64,000 nt of DNA from NCBI GenBank assembly GCA_963556255.1, contig OY744606.1:69729670-69793669 (forward strand). Reading direction: 5' to 3'. Each line of letters starts with the position of its first letter. Position 1 is the first letter of the stretch. Origin of the DNA: Allolobophora icterica (taxonomy: Eukaryota > Annelida > Clitellata > Crassiclitellata > Lumbricidae). A program made the translations under genes and the position numbers. Positions 1-12,247 of this stretch are shown in pieces. A model generated the notes under the pieces. That model ran no database searches. It was not told the origin of the DNA and worked only from the letters and a program-made list of their open reading frames with translations.

Positions 1-1890
1 GTTTAATAGCTCTCCTTTTTGAGCTTAATTGCCATCTTTTTAAAGATTAATTGCCATCCTTTTCTGAGTTTAATTGCCATCTTTTTCTAAGATTAATCGC
101 CATCTTTTTCTGAGATTAATTCCATCCTTTCTGAGTTTAATTGCTATCCTTTTCTGAGTTGAATTGCCATCCTTTTCTGAGTTTAAATGCCATCCTTTTC
201 TGAGTTTAATTGCCATCTTTTTCTAAGATTAATCGCCATCTTTTTCTGAGATTAATTCCATCCTTTCTGAGTTTAATTGCTATCCTTTTCTGAGTTGAAT
301 TGCCATCCTTTTCTGAGTTTAATTGCTATCCTTTTCTGAGTTTAATTGCCATCCTTTTCTCAGTTTAATTGCAATCCTTTTCTGAGTTTAATTGCTATTG
401 TTTCTGAGTTTAATTGCCATCTTTTTCGGAAATTAATTGCCAGGCTTTTCTGAGTTAAATTGCTATCGTTTCTGAGTTTAATGTCCGTCATTTTCTGAGA
501 TTAATTGCCATCCTTTTCTGAGTTTAATTGCTATCCTTTTCTGAGTTGAATTGCCATCCTTTTCTGAGTTGAATTGCTATCCTTTTCTGAGTTTAATTGC
601 CATCCTTTTCTCAGTTTAATTGCAATCCTTTTCTGAGTTTAATTGCTATCCTTTCTGAGTTTAAGTGCCATCTTTTTCTAAAATTAATTGCCATCCTTTT
701 CTGAGTTTAATAGCTCTCCTTTTTGAGCTTAATTGCCATCTTTTTTTAGATTAATTGCCATCCTTTTCTGAGTTTAATTGCCATCTTTTTCTAAGATTAA
801 TCGCCATCTTTTTCTGAGATTAATTCCATCCTTTCTGAGTTTAATTGCTGTCCTTTTTGAGTTTAATTGCTATCGTTTCAGAGTTTAATTGACAGCCTTT
901 TCTGAGTTTAATTGCCATCCTTTTCTGAGTTTAATTGCTATCCTTTTTGAGTTTAATTGACAGCCTTTTCTGAGATTAATTGCCAGCCTTTTCTGAGTTT
1001 AATTGCTATCCTTTTTGAGTTTAATTGACAGCCTTTTCTGAGTTTAATTGCCATCCTTTTATGAGTTTAATTGCTATCCTTTCTGAGTTTAATTGACAGC
1101 CTTTTCTGAGTTTAATTGCTATCCTTTCTGAGTTTAATTGCAATCCTTTTCTGAGTTTAATTGACAGCCTTTTCTGAGATTAATTGCCATCCTTTTCTGA
1201 GTTTATTGCTGTCCTTTCTGAGTTTAATTGACAGCCTTTTGTGAGTTTAATTGACAGCATTTTCTGAGTTTAATTGCCATCTTTTTTGAGAATTATTGCC
1301 ATCCTTTTCTGAGTGTAAGTGCTGTCCTTTCTGTGTTTAATTGCCATCTTTTTCTTAGATTAATTGCCAGCCTTTTCTGATTTAAGTTGCTATCGTTTCT
1401 GAGATTTATTGCCGTCCTTTTCTGAGTTTAATTGCCTTCCTTTTCTGAGTTTAAGTGCTGTCCTTTCTGAGTTTAATTGCCATCTTTTCTGAGATTAATT
1501 ACCATCCTTTTATGAGTTTAATTGCTATCCTTTTTGAGTTTAATTTACAGCCTTTTCCTAGTTAAATTGCCAGCATTTTCTGAGATTAATTGCCATCCTT
1601 TTCTGAGTTTAATTGCCATCCTTTACTGAGTTTAATTGCCATCTTTTTCTGAGATTAATTGCCATCCTTTTCTGAGTTTAACTGCTATCCTTTTTGAGTT
1701 TAATTGCCATCCTTTTCTGAGATTAATTGCCATCTTTTTCTGAGATTAATTGCCATTCTTTTCCGAGTTTAATTGCCATCCTTTTCTGAGATTAATTGCC
1801 ATCTTTTTCTGAGATTAATTGCCATCCTTTTCTGAGTTTAATTGCTATCCTTTTTGAGTTTAATTGACAACCTTTTCTGAGTTTAATTGT
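1..1890. repeat. Degenerate AT-rich minisatellite, about 23 bp unit
   Basis: The region is about 80 head-to-tail copies of a unit close to TTTTCTGAGTTTAATTGCCA plus a few bases. Individual units vary by small indels and by substitutions such as GCTATCC, GACAGCC or AGATTAAT. A block of about six units recurs nearly unchanged about 136 bp apart (around 56-175 and 194-315, with a partial third copy near 765-850), so there is some higher-order structure. The array runs off the left edge, so its true length is unknown. No coding potential is seen. Confidence 0.95.
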
Positions 1891-4749
1891 CATGGTACTC
1901 AGTTCTTTCTCTATCAGTTTCTTCAATTCTTTTGCGTTCTTTAATTGTAGGTTTCATTGTGTATTTTTCTGAGTCTGCTTACCATCTCCATTTGAGTTGT
2001 TAACTTCCATTTCTGAAATAAGGCTTTCCATCAATGAAAATTTTGTTCTGAATGACATTCAAGATCATTTTGGAAAACGTAGAGATCATGTCTGATTGTT
2101 TTCTTCAAAGATGTGCTACATAGGTGTCTGATTACAATTACAATTACCGAATATTTATCCCATTTGCATTGCACGCATTTGTGAGCTTTGCTGTCAGCTT
2201 GCAAAACCACTTATATAATTTTACAAAAAATTGCTGTCTCTTAGCGAGTCATAGGAACGGAGTTTTCAAGTCAAGTTGCTCTGACTTTCTGAGTCACTTA
2301 ATTCGGATGCCGGCCGACACAGTTGCCCAAGTGTGTTTAGGCTGCTGGCGTTTGTGTGTGTGTCTGGAATGGCTTGCGTTCTGTTCCGATTGCCGGGGCA
2401 TATGTGCTCCTTCGGACGAACAATGGCTCCAAAGCACAGTATTTTGTGCAGAACAGATAACGAAGGAGACCGCCTTTGCCTACAGGAGGCTGCTGCACAT
2501 TTGCTGTATCTGCCAAGATAGGCCGACCACAAGTACATGGGCACAGATTCAGATAGAATGTAGATGTGTTAATGGGTGTTCCTCTTCACCGCACCCCGGT
2601 CCCTCCCACCCAACGCCTAGAGTACAAGCGAAGAGAGCCTTTCGTATCGTTCGCTTGACCCTGGCAGGATGACGGGAATCATCTCCTCTCATTTTTCTTT
2701 GTTCCGCTTTTCCTCTTTGATGGACAGGCCGCATTGACACCAACCAGCGAATTACACCCGCTTATTACAGCGGATCACTACACTCCACATTTCTAAGGTG
2801 ATACTTAAAAACTAAGCAGAGGGCACCAGCTTATTCAGGAGCGCTATATGTTCGATTATATCTGATTACAGTAACTGGTATACCGATTAAAATGACTGAT
2901 TAAAGTAGTTGATTGCAGTAGTCAATTGCAGCCAGTGATTGCATTAACTGATTTCAGCCAGTGGTGGGGCTATGACTTTAATTTTTTCTGGGGGGCCTTA
3001 GTCCTGAAGTGCCAAAAGTGCAAACTGTTATGATCCTGCATACACTAGACTGGTGTTGTGCTGCTAGTTTTTCTCTTAAAGACTGTATGTGTAAAGTGAG
3101 ACTTTTTTAACTGTTTATAATGCTGTGTCAGTGATATTGTGCTTCTTTTAACTGTTTTGAGCTCGTTCTTGTCATCAAGTCTGGATGTTTGTGTCGTGCT
3201 AATAGAGATTGGTGGGTCCATGAGTTTAGGAGCCGTGGGTGAATTTTAGTCATTGAGACTTTTGCAGATGAAAGGTTACTTCCATTTATAGGGATTTATA
3301 GGGATGAGGGTTTTTGGAACCAGTTTCATGATTTCAAATAGCCAAAAATGTGTAATGACTCTTTAGTCTTTCATGTTTTCTAGCTGTTCTTTTGCTCTCC
3401 TCCTTTAGCCTGATTATACACTTTTCTCATGAGTACTTTGCTTTCATTTTTCTGTTTATTCTTGCTTATTTCCTTTTGCTGTAGTGTCTTTCCTGGTGTT
3501 TACTTTATAATTTTTGTCAGCAGCCCTAGATCAGACCGATTTGAGAGGCAATCCGTGACATGAGCCCCTAAATCAAATTGGGAAGTGAGAGCCACTTACC
3601 ACTTTGAATTCTCCCATGCCTGCATAGAACAAGTTGAGAAGTGTAGTTTTAGTGAAGATTTTCTACATTTTAGGTATGTTTAAAAGGGATTGTAGTATCA
3701 AAAAGCCAGATCAGCTGACATCAGTAGAGAATGTAAAAAGGAATTTCACCACATTTGTGCCAGGTAAAAGGGTAGGTCAAGAGTTGGGCTGCAAGCCACC
3801 AGTGGGGTCTGAGACTGAGAGAGGAACCCAGGCTGCCAGAAATGGTTATACTTCTGAAATCTGAGCCATCTAAAGCAATGGATTTTGATATTTCAGAAGG
3901 ATGTCTGAGCAATTTACAGCAACTGACTTTGATTCCCTCAATGAGAGAGTCTCTGAAATTTTAACTATTTAGGGAGCAATTCTGAACGTTTTCAGGCACA
4001 TGATTTTTAGACTCAAATCTGATTAATATATAAATATTAATGAATTCAGGACACATGTTTTAAGCATGCGTTCTGAATTCATTTGAGGAGGAAGGAGATC
4101 TGCACTTGCAAAACAAGCAATTAATGTGCATTTCGGAAGTGAATCTGAGCAATTTAGAAAAGATATGCAGAAGATAACGTCTAAACAGGTGATGCTATCC
4201 AGACCATCTTTATTTATTGGACCAACCGGTTTGAAGACCAAAACCATTATTGGCCGACAATACAGTGGTATACTATGCCACATTTCTGTTGGCTGCAAAC
4301 TCGGTACTCTCGTCAGCTCTAAATCGACACGAGCCTGCGAATGCCTTTCACTGTGATACATGACTAGCCTAGCCAAGAACCATCTGTCCCTCTCAAGTAT
4401 ATACCACACACGGATGTTTCCAGTTGACCAGGTGTAATGTGCACTTCTGAACTGTTGTAAGGGGCACTATCAAATTTCATTTGTACTCTTTAGTGTTGTA
4501 TTGACTGTATCGAGTCCAGCAACTCTAGGGGGTGACAGGCTGCTTATTGATGGGTGCCATCCACAACAGCTAGTCTGCATTTTTCCGAGCCTTCAGGTTA
4601 GGTAGGCTCAGCTGGCTTTGTTAGCTTGTTATTCTAGCAACAGCTAGGCCTATTATGATTGAGAGTTTTAACAGTGGCACTTTAGAATTCTTAGATTAGC
4701 TCTGATTAAATCATTAATTTTAATATTTGAATTTTGTGTTAAATTTTAG
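1891..4749. other. Non-coding stretch upstream of the first visible FOG exon
   Basis: Probably an intron or the 5' flank of the FOG gene. No exon matching the N-terminal part of FOG proteins was recognised. The only feature I can name is the 3' end of a CR1/L2-like LINE on the minus strand around 2790-2860. The open frames here show no recognisable domain and are probably chance. Confidence 0.5.
2790..2860 (-). mobile_element. Fragment of CR1/L2-like LINE 3' end
   Basis: Read on the minus strand, this contains the block GAATAAGCTGGTGCCCTC followed by a CTTAGTTTT-like stretch. The same block follows a LINE coding remnant near 11 kb and recurs at several places in the window. It is a short 5'-truncated copy. 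Confidence 0.5.
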
Positions 4750-4980
4750 CTTTAATCCACGTCTGCATGTTCTGCGGAGTTCGGTTCAGTAATCCCAGAA
4801 CCCTTCAGGCACACATTGCCAACTACTGTTCCAAGAAGCCACCGGAACACAGGGCTCTGCTTGCCAATCAGTCGCCCTTGCCCTTTACATCACCACCGAC
4901 TGACTTCACCAGCGGCTTCTTACCAAAAACTACCATGTGGGGTACAGACAGCCCCGAACACTCGGATGGCGCAAAATCAG
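4750..4980 (+). CDS. ZFPM: FOG exon with first C2HC finger
   Basis: It starts after a TTTTAG acceptor and ends at a GTTGGT donor. It encodes CMFCGVRFSNPRTLQAH followed by a Cys ligand, equivalent to the first C2HC finger of vertebrate FOG. A Ser/Pro-rich linker follows. The two leading bases show that at least one earlier coding exon exists. Confidence 0.88.
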
Positions 4981-7900
4981 GTTGGTGAAGTTACTCGTGT
5001 TCATTATTTCCGAGTATTTTTACATGTAAAAGAATTTACCAGGTTACATTTAAAATGCACTGACAAGTCTCTTTCGTTTTCTTTTGTAGAATAACTAGGG
5101 GCCTTGCCCTGATCTCAGATTAACCCATGTTTTGGTGATGTTGGGTTAATCTGAGGTCTTGCTTAATGAGAATTAGAGTACAGTAAAGTACTGTAACACA
5201 TAATTTATATAGCGCCTCTTGAAGCCCCAGTGGAATGAAGCAGAGTGTGCTGGCAGTTGAAAGGGCCATTTCAATTTAACTTAATTATTATTTATTTTGT
5301 AAAATGTTTGTTGCACGAAGTGTCTGCTGATGTTGCACAATTGTTGATGTAAAGCAGTTGTGTGCAAAGGATAACTGGTAGCTGAAGTTGCCTACAAATT
5401 TACTGTCTCAGGGGAGATATGAGCCATGGACACTATTTTACAAAGCCAACTGAACCAGCATGCCTATTCCTGACAGAACTTGCCAGTACCCAGATTTCCG
5501 ATTTTGTATTTGATTAAGTGCCTGTGAGAAAGCTTTTTGGGGCAAAACGCCCTGTGAGCGATCATCCTATGAGCGATAGTCCGTATACCGATTATTTTTA
5601 TATCACTTTTTGGAACTTCTCCAAACTTAAAAAACTGGAACATGTTTGGTTTTTAAACAGATAAATCTCAGAAGCGATCTCTAGAAGAGGATGATGAGAC
5701 AGTCCGATCCATGCCGAAAATCCTGTGCAAGACCGAAAAGGGAGCGGAATTCCCAGGTGTTGAAAAAGCAAATGATGAAAAGCAGACCAAGTCATCAAGA
5801 CGAGCTTCTGAAAATGAAGCTTTGTCCGATTCTCTTTGTAGTCAAAACGATAGCACTGCGAGTGAGTCGATCTTCCCCTGTCCTCACTGCTCTTACTCGT
5901 TCGAGAGCTCTTTGAGTCTGGCTCATCATCTTCAAGTCCACTTCTTAAACCCTACTGACTCGAGTTCAGGAGGTGAGAGACGGGCCCCAGGGTCGAACGA
6001 ATACTTCTGCTCTTATTGCAACATCAAGTTTTCATCGTTGAGCACGTACAAAGGACACAAAGAATTCTACTGCCAGAAAAGAAACCAAACCAACGTCAAA
6101 GCAAAAGGTGCCGTCTCCCCAGAGCCAAGTTGTGATGAAAATGTTCTTCCAATCAGTCCATTTGGTTCGCTGCCACCTGCAAGAATGCCTCTGTTCTCTC
6201 CAGGCTCCAATGTGTTTCCTCCCCCAATATTCCCCCCTCCTTGCCTCCAATCAGCCAATGGCCTATTTATGTCGCAGGCCCAAGCCGTGTTTCTGGCTGC
6301 AGCTCCTTTCCTGGGCAACTCGAGCATGACCTTCAATGTTCCAATAGTCGTGCAGCCAATTGCGCCACTCCTTACGAATGGCTTGTTCTCATCATCAACA
6401 GACCACCATATGAACGATCTCGACAATGTTGCATCAATGAAAAGAACGACTCCGGCTGCTGCTGCTGCTACATCATCTGTACCAAAGAAGATGAAATCTA
6501 GTTGTGAGTTGACTGACGAGAAGCCCCTTGATCTAAGCACTAGAAAGAGCAGTCCAGTTGTCAAGGAAAGGTCAGGGCATAGCAGCTCTAGGAAGGACAA
6601 GTCTCCAGCACCGAGACAAGGTATGAGTGACGGCGAACAAAGAAGTAACAGCAGCCCCAGCAATTCAGGACGTGCATCAAATTTAACCAATGGCATCAAA
6701 GATGGTTCACCAAGTGTTGCTTCGGACTCTGTTGTTACACCGTCTTCTCTCATCTCCTCTCCTTTTGCCATCACCAATATGTTGTCAGTGGCAAATACCC
6801 TGTCCCCAAGGGCTACTGATCTGGCTCTGTCTCCCGTAATGGCCCCTCCAAACATCAGCAAGTGTGTGGACTGTAACATCGTCTTTTACAAACACGAGAA
6901 TTACGTCGCCCACAAAGAGCATTACTGCGCTGGAAGATTCTCCAAGTTATCAGGAGCGGGAGGAGCGCCAGGATTTGTACGCAGACCATCCCTTCAGACT
7001 CTGAGTGCACTACCTGGAGAAAATAGAGGCTTGATTCCAGCAGCAGGCAATCTCTTGCACAGTCCAAATGTCAAGTCAACAATTGACAACCTGGCAAGTG
7101 TGTCAGGTTTGGGTCACACGTCAGAAGTCACAGCGACTCTGACCAAGTCTTTGTCATCTGGCAGCCAAAGTCCCGAACTTATCGCTACCCTTGACCAAGG
7201 CACCCTTCAATACTACTGCATACCATGCAAGATCAAGTTCAGCAGCCTGGACACACTGAAAGCGCACAAAAAGTTCTACTGTCCATCGAAAGCCTCCAGT
7301 GCGACGGAGGAACAGTCACTTGCTTCCAAGATGGAGGAGAATTACAACGGCAGTCAAGGAAGAGATCCGAATGATGTCATCATGATGGCTTGCACCTCAT
7401 GTGGCAACACGTTTGCGTCTGCACAACTTCTGAAGTTACACTACTGCACTGGCACGATGGTTCATTATCCTCTGTTCCACTGTCCCTACTGTGACTACAT
7501 AGCGCAGTCGGACAGCCGGCTGGTTGACCATATCAAGGCACACGCTCCGTCAAAGGCTTACAAATGCGTCCTATGCGGTTATCGTGGAAACACGGTACGC
7601 GGAATGCGCATGCATGGCAAAATGCACAACGATGCGGGGGAGACATTTACCGATGACAGCATGATCGAGTATGAGGAGCCTCCGATGATCCCAAAGCGAC
7701 TGAGGTCGACTGGAGAGACGGCTTTTGGAGATGTGGAGGTGGATTTGATACGACTGAAAAATGAGCCATATAAACGACGGCGATCTCGAAAAGCCTACGA
7801 AAAATCAGAATTCTGTCAGGGTCCTGCACCCACCAGGTGTGTTGAATGCAAGGAAATGTTTTCTGATCCAGATCGGTTTCAGGCTCACATGCAGACCCAT

Positions 7901-8608
7901 GTTGCGGAGAAGATCCGAGCATGGAAGTCGTGCGATCTGAATCCGAATTCAGCGGCCGACTTGTTGCTACTCCAGGCGAAACTTTATCCCGGTTCAGTGA
8001 AACGTTTAAGTCAAAGTACATCAGAGAAAAGTCTTGAAATGCCAGAAAGCACTCAAAGTCACACCATTGTCAAGGATTCAGATGCACGTTCTCCTATTCC
8101 TGCATCTGGTTCGGCCGCGGAAACTGGTGAGAACAGTACAGAGAGCATTTTGCCAACCACAGTCAAGGAAGAACAGCTTGACATTGATGTCGTCGAAACG
8201 TCATGTCCGGCGACTGATGCCTCTCCCGAAGGCAAGTCACAGCCAGACGTGGAAGTACATCAGCAGACGAACAACAACCTTGAAGAATCCGACGACGCGA
8301 ATCAGGAACCGCCACTGAAACCGAAGGAGGAGATAGTAGACGTGGAAATGGATTCTGACAATTCGGAGAATCAGGCGAAGAACGCGTCCGACCAGGAGGC
8401 CAGCAGTCACTCAACGGACGCAGCGCTGCAGGGCAGTGGAAAGAAAGAGAACATCCCATCGTCCGAACTCAACGACAACGGGGACCTTGCAAAGTATTGC
8501 AAACAGTGCAACATAACATTCATGTACACTTCGACATTCATAGCGCACAAAAAGTATTACTGTAGTTCGCATGCTGCCGAACGAAACGCCAGACCAACTG
8601 TTGCTTAG
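4750..8608 (+). CDS. ZFPM: Friend-of-GATA (FOG/ZFPM) zinc-finger co-regulator, 3' part of gene
   Basis: FOG proteins bind the N-terminal zinc finger of GATA factors and recruit co-repressors in the nucleus. Two exons are seen: 4750-4980 and 5661-8608. They join in frame, with two bases completing a codon, at consensus splice sites, giving about 1,058 residues without an interruption. Five C2HC-type fingers (ending in a His-Tyr-Cys-like pattern) occur: one in the first exon and, counting from the Met at 5711, near residues 97-121, 385-406, 501-524 and 929-951. Classical C2H2 fingers are interspersed near 55-78, 591-611, 618-638 and 711-731. PLDLSTR near residue 272 fits the CtBP-binding PxDLS motif. 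The C-terminus, FIAHKKYYCSSHAAE, closely matches the known end of vertebrate FOG. The N-terminal region before the first finger is missing from the window. Identification as FOG is strong; assignment to FOG1 or FOG2 is not possible from this. Confidence 0.93.
5661..8608 (+). CDS. ZFPM: FOG last coding exon, most of the protein
   Basis: A single 2.9 kb exon after a TTTAAACAG acceptor carries all remaining fingers, the CtBP-binding motif, an acidic Ser-rich region with VKEEQ- and PKEEI-type segments (SUMO-site-like, inference), and the C-terminal finger. The stop is TAG. A very large final exon holding most of the protein is also the arrangement in vertebrate FOG genes. Confidence 0.93.
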
Positions 8609-9374
8609 TCACCGGACACTCGTGTGGTACTAGTATGTGATTGATTTACAAGCTGAATCTATGTTAAATGTATCAATTAAAACGTTGCTGTGGTGCATTT
8701 AAGATGCCATCCTCGGAGGAGCAGTGTAAATCTGACCCATCGTGATATAGAATTGAAAGTCTGCTGAATCACAGCAGTCTCTGTGTTGATTGCATACAAA
8801 TCTTTGACAGTTTAATTACAGTTTTTATGTAAATGTATTGCGGAAACGTAAGCGGCATATCTGGACATGCACTGGATTTTCCGGTTTTTCCTTGCATTTG
8901 TGTGTAAATAGTGGCACTGTAAATTTTGACCTTTGCATCGTAGTGATGGCAAACTCCCGAGTCGGATTAAATAGAATCACTGGAAATTACTTGGATGACG
9001 AAGCCGGCATTTGGGACAGTTTGTTGAAAACTTCTTGTGTATATGCGCATTTATCTATCAAGGCATTTATATATTTAAGAACAACTCAAAGGAGGTTATA
9101 ATTATAATAACACACACAAATAACCTTTTAAGGCAGTATGCAAACGTTCAAATACATATGTGTTGATGATATGATAACCGCTCTGTAGAAATCATAAACA
9201 CCTGAAGCTGGCATGAAAGATAGTAACTTGCATTATTGCTTATGAAAATTTATGTTGCTCCAGCAACAGTCTTCTGCTGTGTTCCTTTAATCTTTAAGGC
9301 ATTGTGGTAGGTTTGTTTGGAATAGTTTACTACCATACTTCATGGCATTTGTTATATAAGATATATTTAATAAA
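8609..9374 (+). other. Probable 3' untranslated region of FOG with poly(A) signal
   Basis: AT-rich non-coding sequence directly after the FOG stop. The first canonical AATAAA on the plus strand is at 9369-9374, giving a 3' UTR of roughly 770 bases. A variant ATTAAA occurs earlier, near 8677. Small open frames here have no domain. Confidence 0.45.
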
Positions 9375-10299
9375 CTGTATGTATAACACATACACACGTA
9401 CATATATATATATATTTACACGTGTGTTGTAATACCATGAGCAAGCTCCTGGTTATATGATAGATATTTATCTGAAAGTAACAGATATTGTGATGTTTTT
9501 AAATTACCTGAATCTAGTCTTGTTGATGTTAACCTGTTACCATGTTGTAAATGCTGTGCAGCCATGCAAAATTGATAGCAAGAAACTGTTTCAAGAAATT
9601 AGTTTGGTCTCTGTTAAACTTGAGTTATTAGAAGCGCTTGGCCGTACGTATGCGACAAACATGTGATTCAAAGCAAAAGTAATAATATTTGTGTGTTGTG
9701 AAGTCTAACTGCATGCATAGTGACAGTGTGAAGTAGAACAGATTTTATAGAACCATCATTACTGTAGTGTATCACTTATTGTAGATTACATTACAAGTGG
9801 CTATGTTGGTTTCTGCATGCCTCAAAGTGCCTCAGGTGACGAGGATGCTGGTTCACACAATGATGTGTATTATTTAAGAGATTTTAATCTTTGGCTAGTA
9901 CAGTCCATACACAAGTACCTTAAATGGCATGGCTCCCATTCAAACGGGCAGCAGTTGTGAAGAATCTAAGTCTATAAATTCACTGAAACATGAGTATGGT
10001 CAAGGCCATACAGTCGGTATAGAAAAACGTGACATTAACATTTGCAATACAGACATGTATATTACTGCAGTTAAGCCATGTATCCATATGGAGCATTAAG
10101 GAAAACATTGTATATGTAATTTCTTTATATACCCCTATATTTTGAAACATGGATGTACGAATGTGGTTAAAACATTACTCATACCGTGAACAGATAGAAT
10201 AAATAATTATTATTCAAAGTATTTGGGAACAGAAAATGTTCCTCAAACCACCATTAAGCCTAATGGAAATATTCTATTCAGACTAAGCCAATCAAGTCT
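9375..10299. other. Intergenic, nothing recognised
   Basis: AT-rich sequence between the FOG 3' end and a LINE remnant. It includes a short TA-rich run near 9403-9415. No exon, RNA gene or repeat that I can name. Confidence 0.5.
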
Positions 10300-10701
10300 T
10301 GTCTGATGCAGTCTGTCTATAAGGCCATAACCAGCTTAAGGACCTATAGATATCTCTGATCATAGACCGGCTTCAAGCTAACCAGAATGCTTTCCCTCAC
10401 TAAAATCACCATCTCATCACTCCTGCCCTTGAATCACACTACTGGCTTAAAATACCTGAACGAATAGACTACCAAGTCCTATCACTCGCCTACAATACAC
10501 TTCAATCCTCCCAGCCCTTCTATCCTCGCCAGTTATTCACACTTGATTTATTACTTATTCACGAAGGCATACTATACTATTCTTTTTTTCTTATTTTTCT
10601 TATTTTTGCTTTCTGCGATGTCTGTCAAAGCGCTCTTGTAAAGGCATGATTGTGCTGTGTTATGGCGCTCAAGAAATTGTCTGTATCATCATCATCATCA
10701 C

Positions 10702-10763
<62 letters not shown>

Positions 10764-11110
10764 CAAACCAACCACTTCGCTCAACCAACTCCTCTTCCGC
10801 CCTAACACTTCTCCGCGCTTCCGTCACCTCATTACTAAAATTTGCAAATCGCTCTATAAACACAGCTGTTCTGCCTCTCTGAAACAAATTCCCGCCAGAA
10901 TTACACTGAATCAAAAAACATCCACCCTACGAGCTCACCAAAACCTCATCTCTTGCTATTTCACCACAGGCCTTTCACTGAAAACTGAAAGCACTGCTCT
11001 TTGACCCCTCTGCCTATCGATTTTGTTTTGAATGAGAGCCTGTGAATAAGCTGGTCTCCACGGCTTCGCTTGTTGGGCGCTGTATAGAAGCGAAAATACT
11101 CGTCTTTCAC
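10300..11110 (+). mobile_element. CR1/L2-like LINE 3' fragment, split by an ATC microsatellite
   Basis: Before the microsatellite one frame gives an LKIPERIDYQVLSLAYNTLQ-like stretch (around 10440-10510). After it another gives LRSTNSSSALTLLRASVTS and LKFANRSI (around 10765-10860). Both belong to the C-terminal part of CR1/L2-type reverse-transcriptase proteins. Frameshifts and stops show it is dead. Its 3' untranslated end (11030-11100) contains GAATAAGCTGGT and GGCGCTGTATAG, a signature found repeatedly in the window. Confidence 0.75.
10685..10763. repeat. ATC trinucleotide microsatellite
   Basis: About 25 ATC/CAT units, with a short interruption CCATTATCG, inside the LINE remnant. They produce artefactual poly-His, poly-Ile and poly-Met frames. 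Confidence 0.97.
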
Positions 11111-11159
11111 AAAAGGTTATCTTGATTACTTCCTTTTGCCACATAATTATTTACTGTGC

Positions 11160-11370
11160 TTTTGCGTTATATAGGCCTATATCTCTCCACCATAGCTCTG
11201 ACTGCACAGGTCTGCCTCGGACTGCCTGCCTGATCTAGGATCTCGACCTGGAACACCTATCGATTCTGTTATGACTGAAAGCCTACGAATAAGTTGTTTA
11301 CCACGACTTGGCTTCCTTAAGGCGCTGTAGATATATCGAGATTACGATCACTCAAATTTACGAACGCTGC
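11160..11370 (+). mobile_element. Second copy of the LINE 3' end
   Basis: It contains CTATCGATTCTGTT, a degraded GAATAAGTTGTTTACCACG and GGCGCTGTAGA followed by GAGATTACGATCA. These are in the same order as the 3' end immediately upstream, so this is a second, more diverged 3' copy in the same orientation. Confidence 0.6.
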
Positions 11371-12006
11371 TGAAGCTGCTCGGAGGAATTCCAGATAAAT
11401 TTATAAAGCGGCCAAAGACGACTGAACAAGAACCGCGGCGGTTTGTTGGTTTGTTGTTGTTGTGGTTTGCGTTTCCTGGGCGTTATTTAATAATTTCCCG
11501 CGGAACGGTCACAGTTACAACTGGTAGGTTTGTTTTGTTGTAAACGAATTAAAATTATGTATGTTATGTAGTAGCTAGAACAAAAAGTAGATTATAGTGG
11601 GTATAATATCTAACACCCAAAGGTGAACTCCCGTTTATGTAGTAAAATTCTTAAGTTAGATTCTGGGAGTAAGTTATATTTACGATATCTATATGCCTAG
11701 TTTAGAGTCATAAATAAAATTTAAAAAACAAGGCTACTCCATCTAACACAGATGAATAGTTCTTGATCCACTTAAAACCAGGCATGTTGCGTCCCTTCTG
11801 AGCAATACATTAAGTGGAACATGTAACAAACGTTCTGGGCGTACTCAGTGCCGCGTAGAGAAAACCAGAGATGGATGGGAGGTGCTGCAAGAGTGCGGCT
11901 GGAGGCACTCCGGCCACACCTCATGAAAAAACTCAGGTGGGGAGGGTCCTTGACAGGCGTCACGAGGACCTCAGGAACATGGGCAAGCATAGAAATTAAG
12001 GTAAAA

Positions 12007-12247
12007 CCGTAGTTTACGTTGCTAAATTCAACATATTTTCACGTCCGTAGTTTACGTTGCTAAATTAATGCCATGTCTTCAGTCCAACTTCTAGTTTGAC
12101 CTTTAATATGAAATATTTTCGTTGCTCATCCAACTTCTAGTTTCAGTTATATGTTCATCAATAATCCAACTTCTAGTTTTACTATGAAAGAATTTTCATA
12201 CGTGGTAATAGACCTAATGTCAAGGAATTTAGCAACGTAAACTTCGG
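12007..12247. mobile_element. Small inverted-repeat (foldback) element
   Basis: The left end CCGTAGTTTACGTTGCTAAA recurs in inverted orientation at 12226-12247 with one mismatch over 22 bp. A second direct copy of the left end lies at about 12045. The interior holds three copies of TCCAACTTCTAGTTT. There is no coding capacity and no clear target-site duplication. Confidence 0.65.

Noticed and set aside
1..1890. CRISPR-like array of short repeats
   Set aside because: Units are contiguous with no unique spacers, repeats are degenerate, and the surrounding genes are animal nuclear genes.
6067..6879. 270-residue open frame antisense to FOG
   Set aside because: It is the complement of strongly conserved FOG coding sequence, has no domain and no splice or start context.
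10646..11004. Poly-His / poly-Ile open frames
   Set aside because: They are translations of the ATC microsatellite within a dead LINE; the frames are broken relative to the LINE protein.
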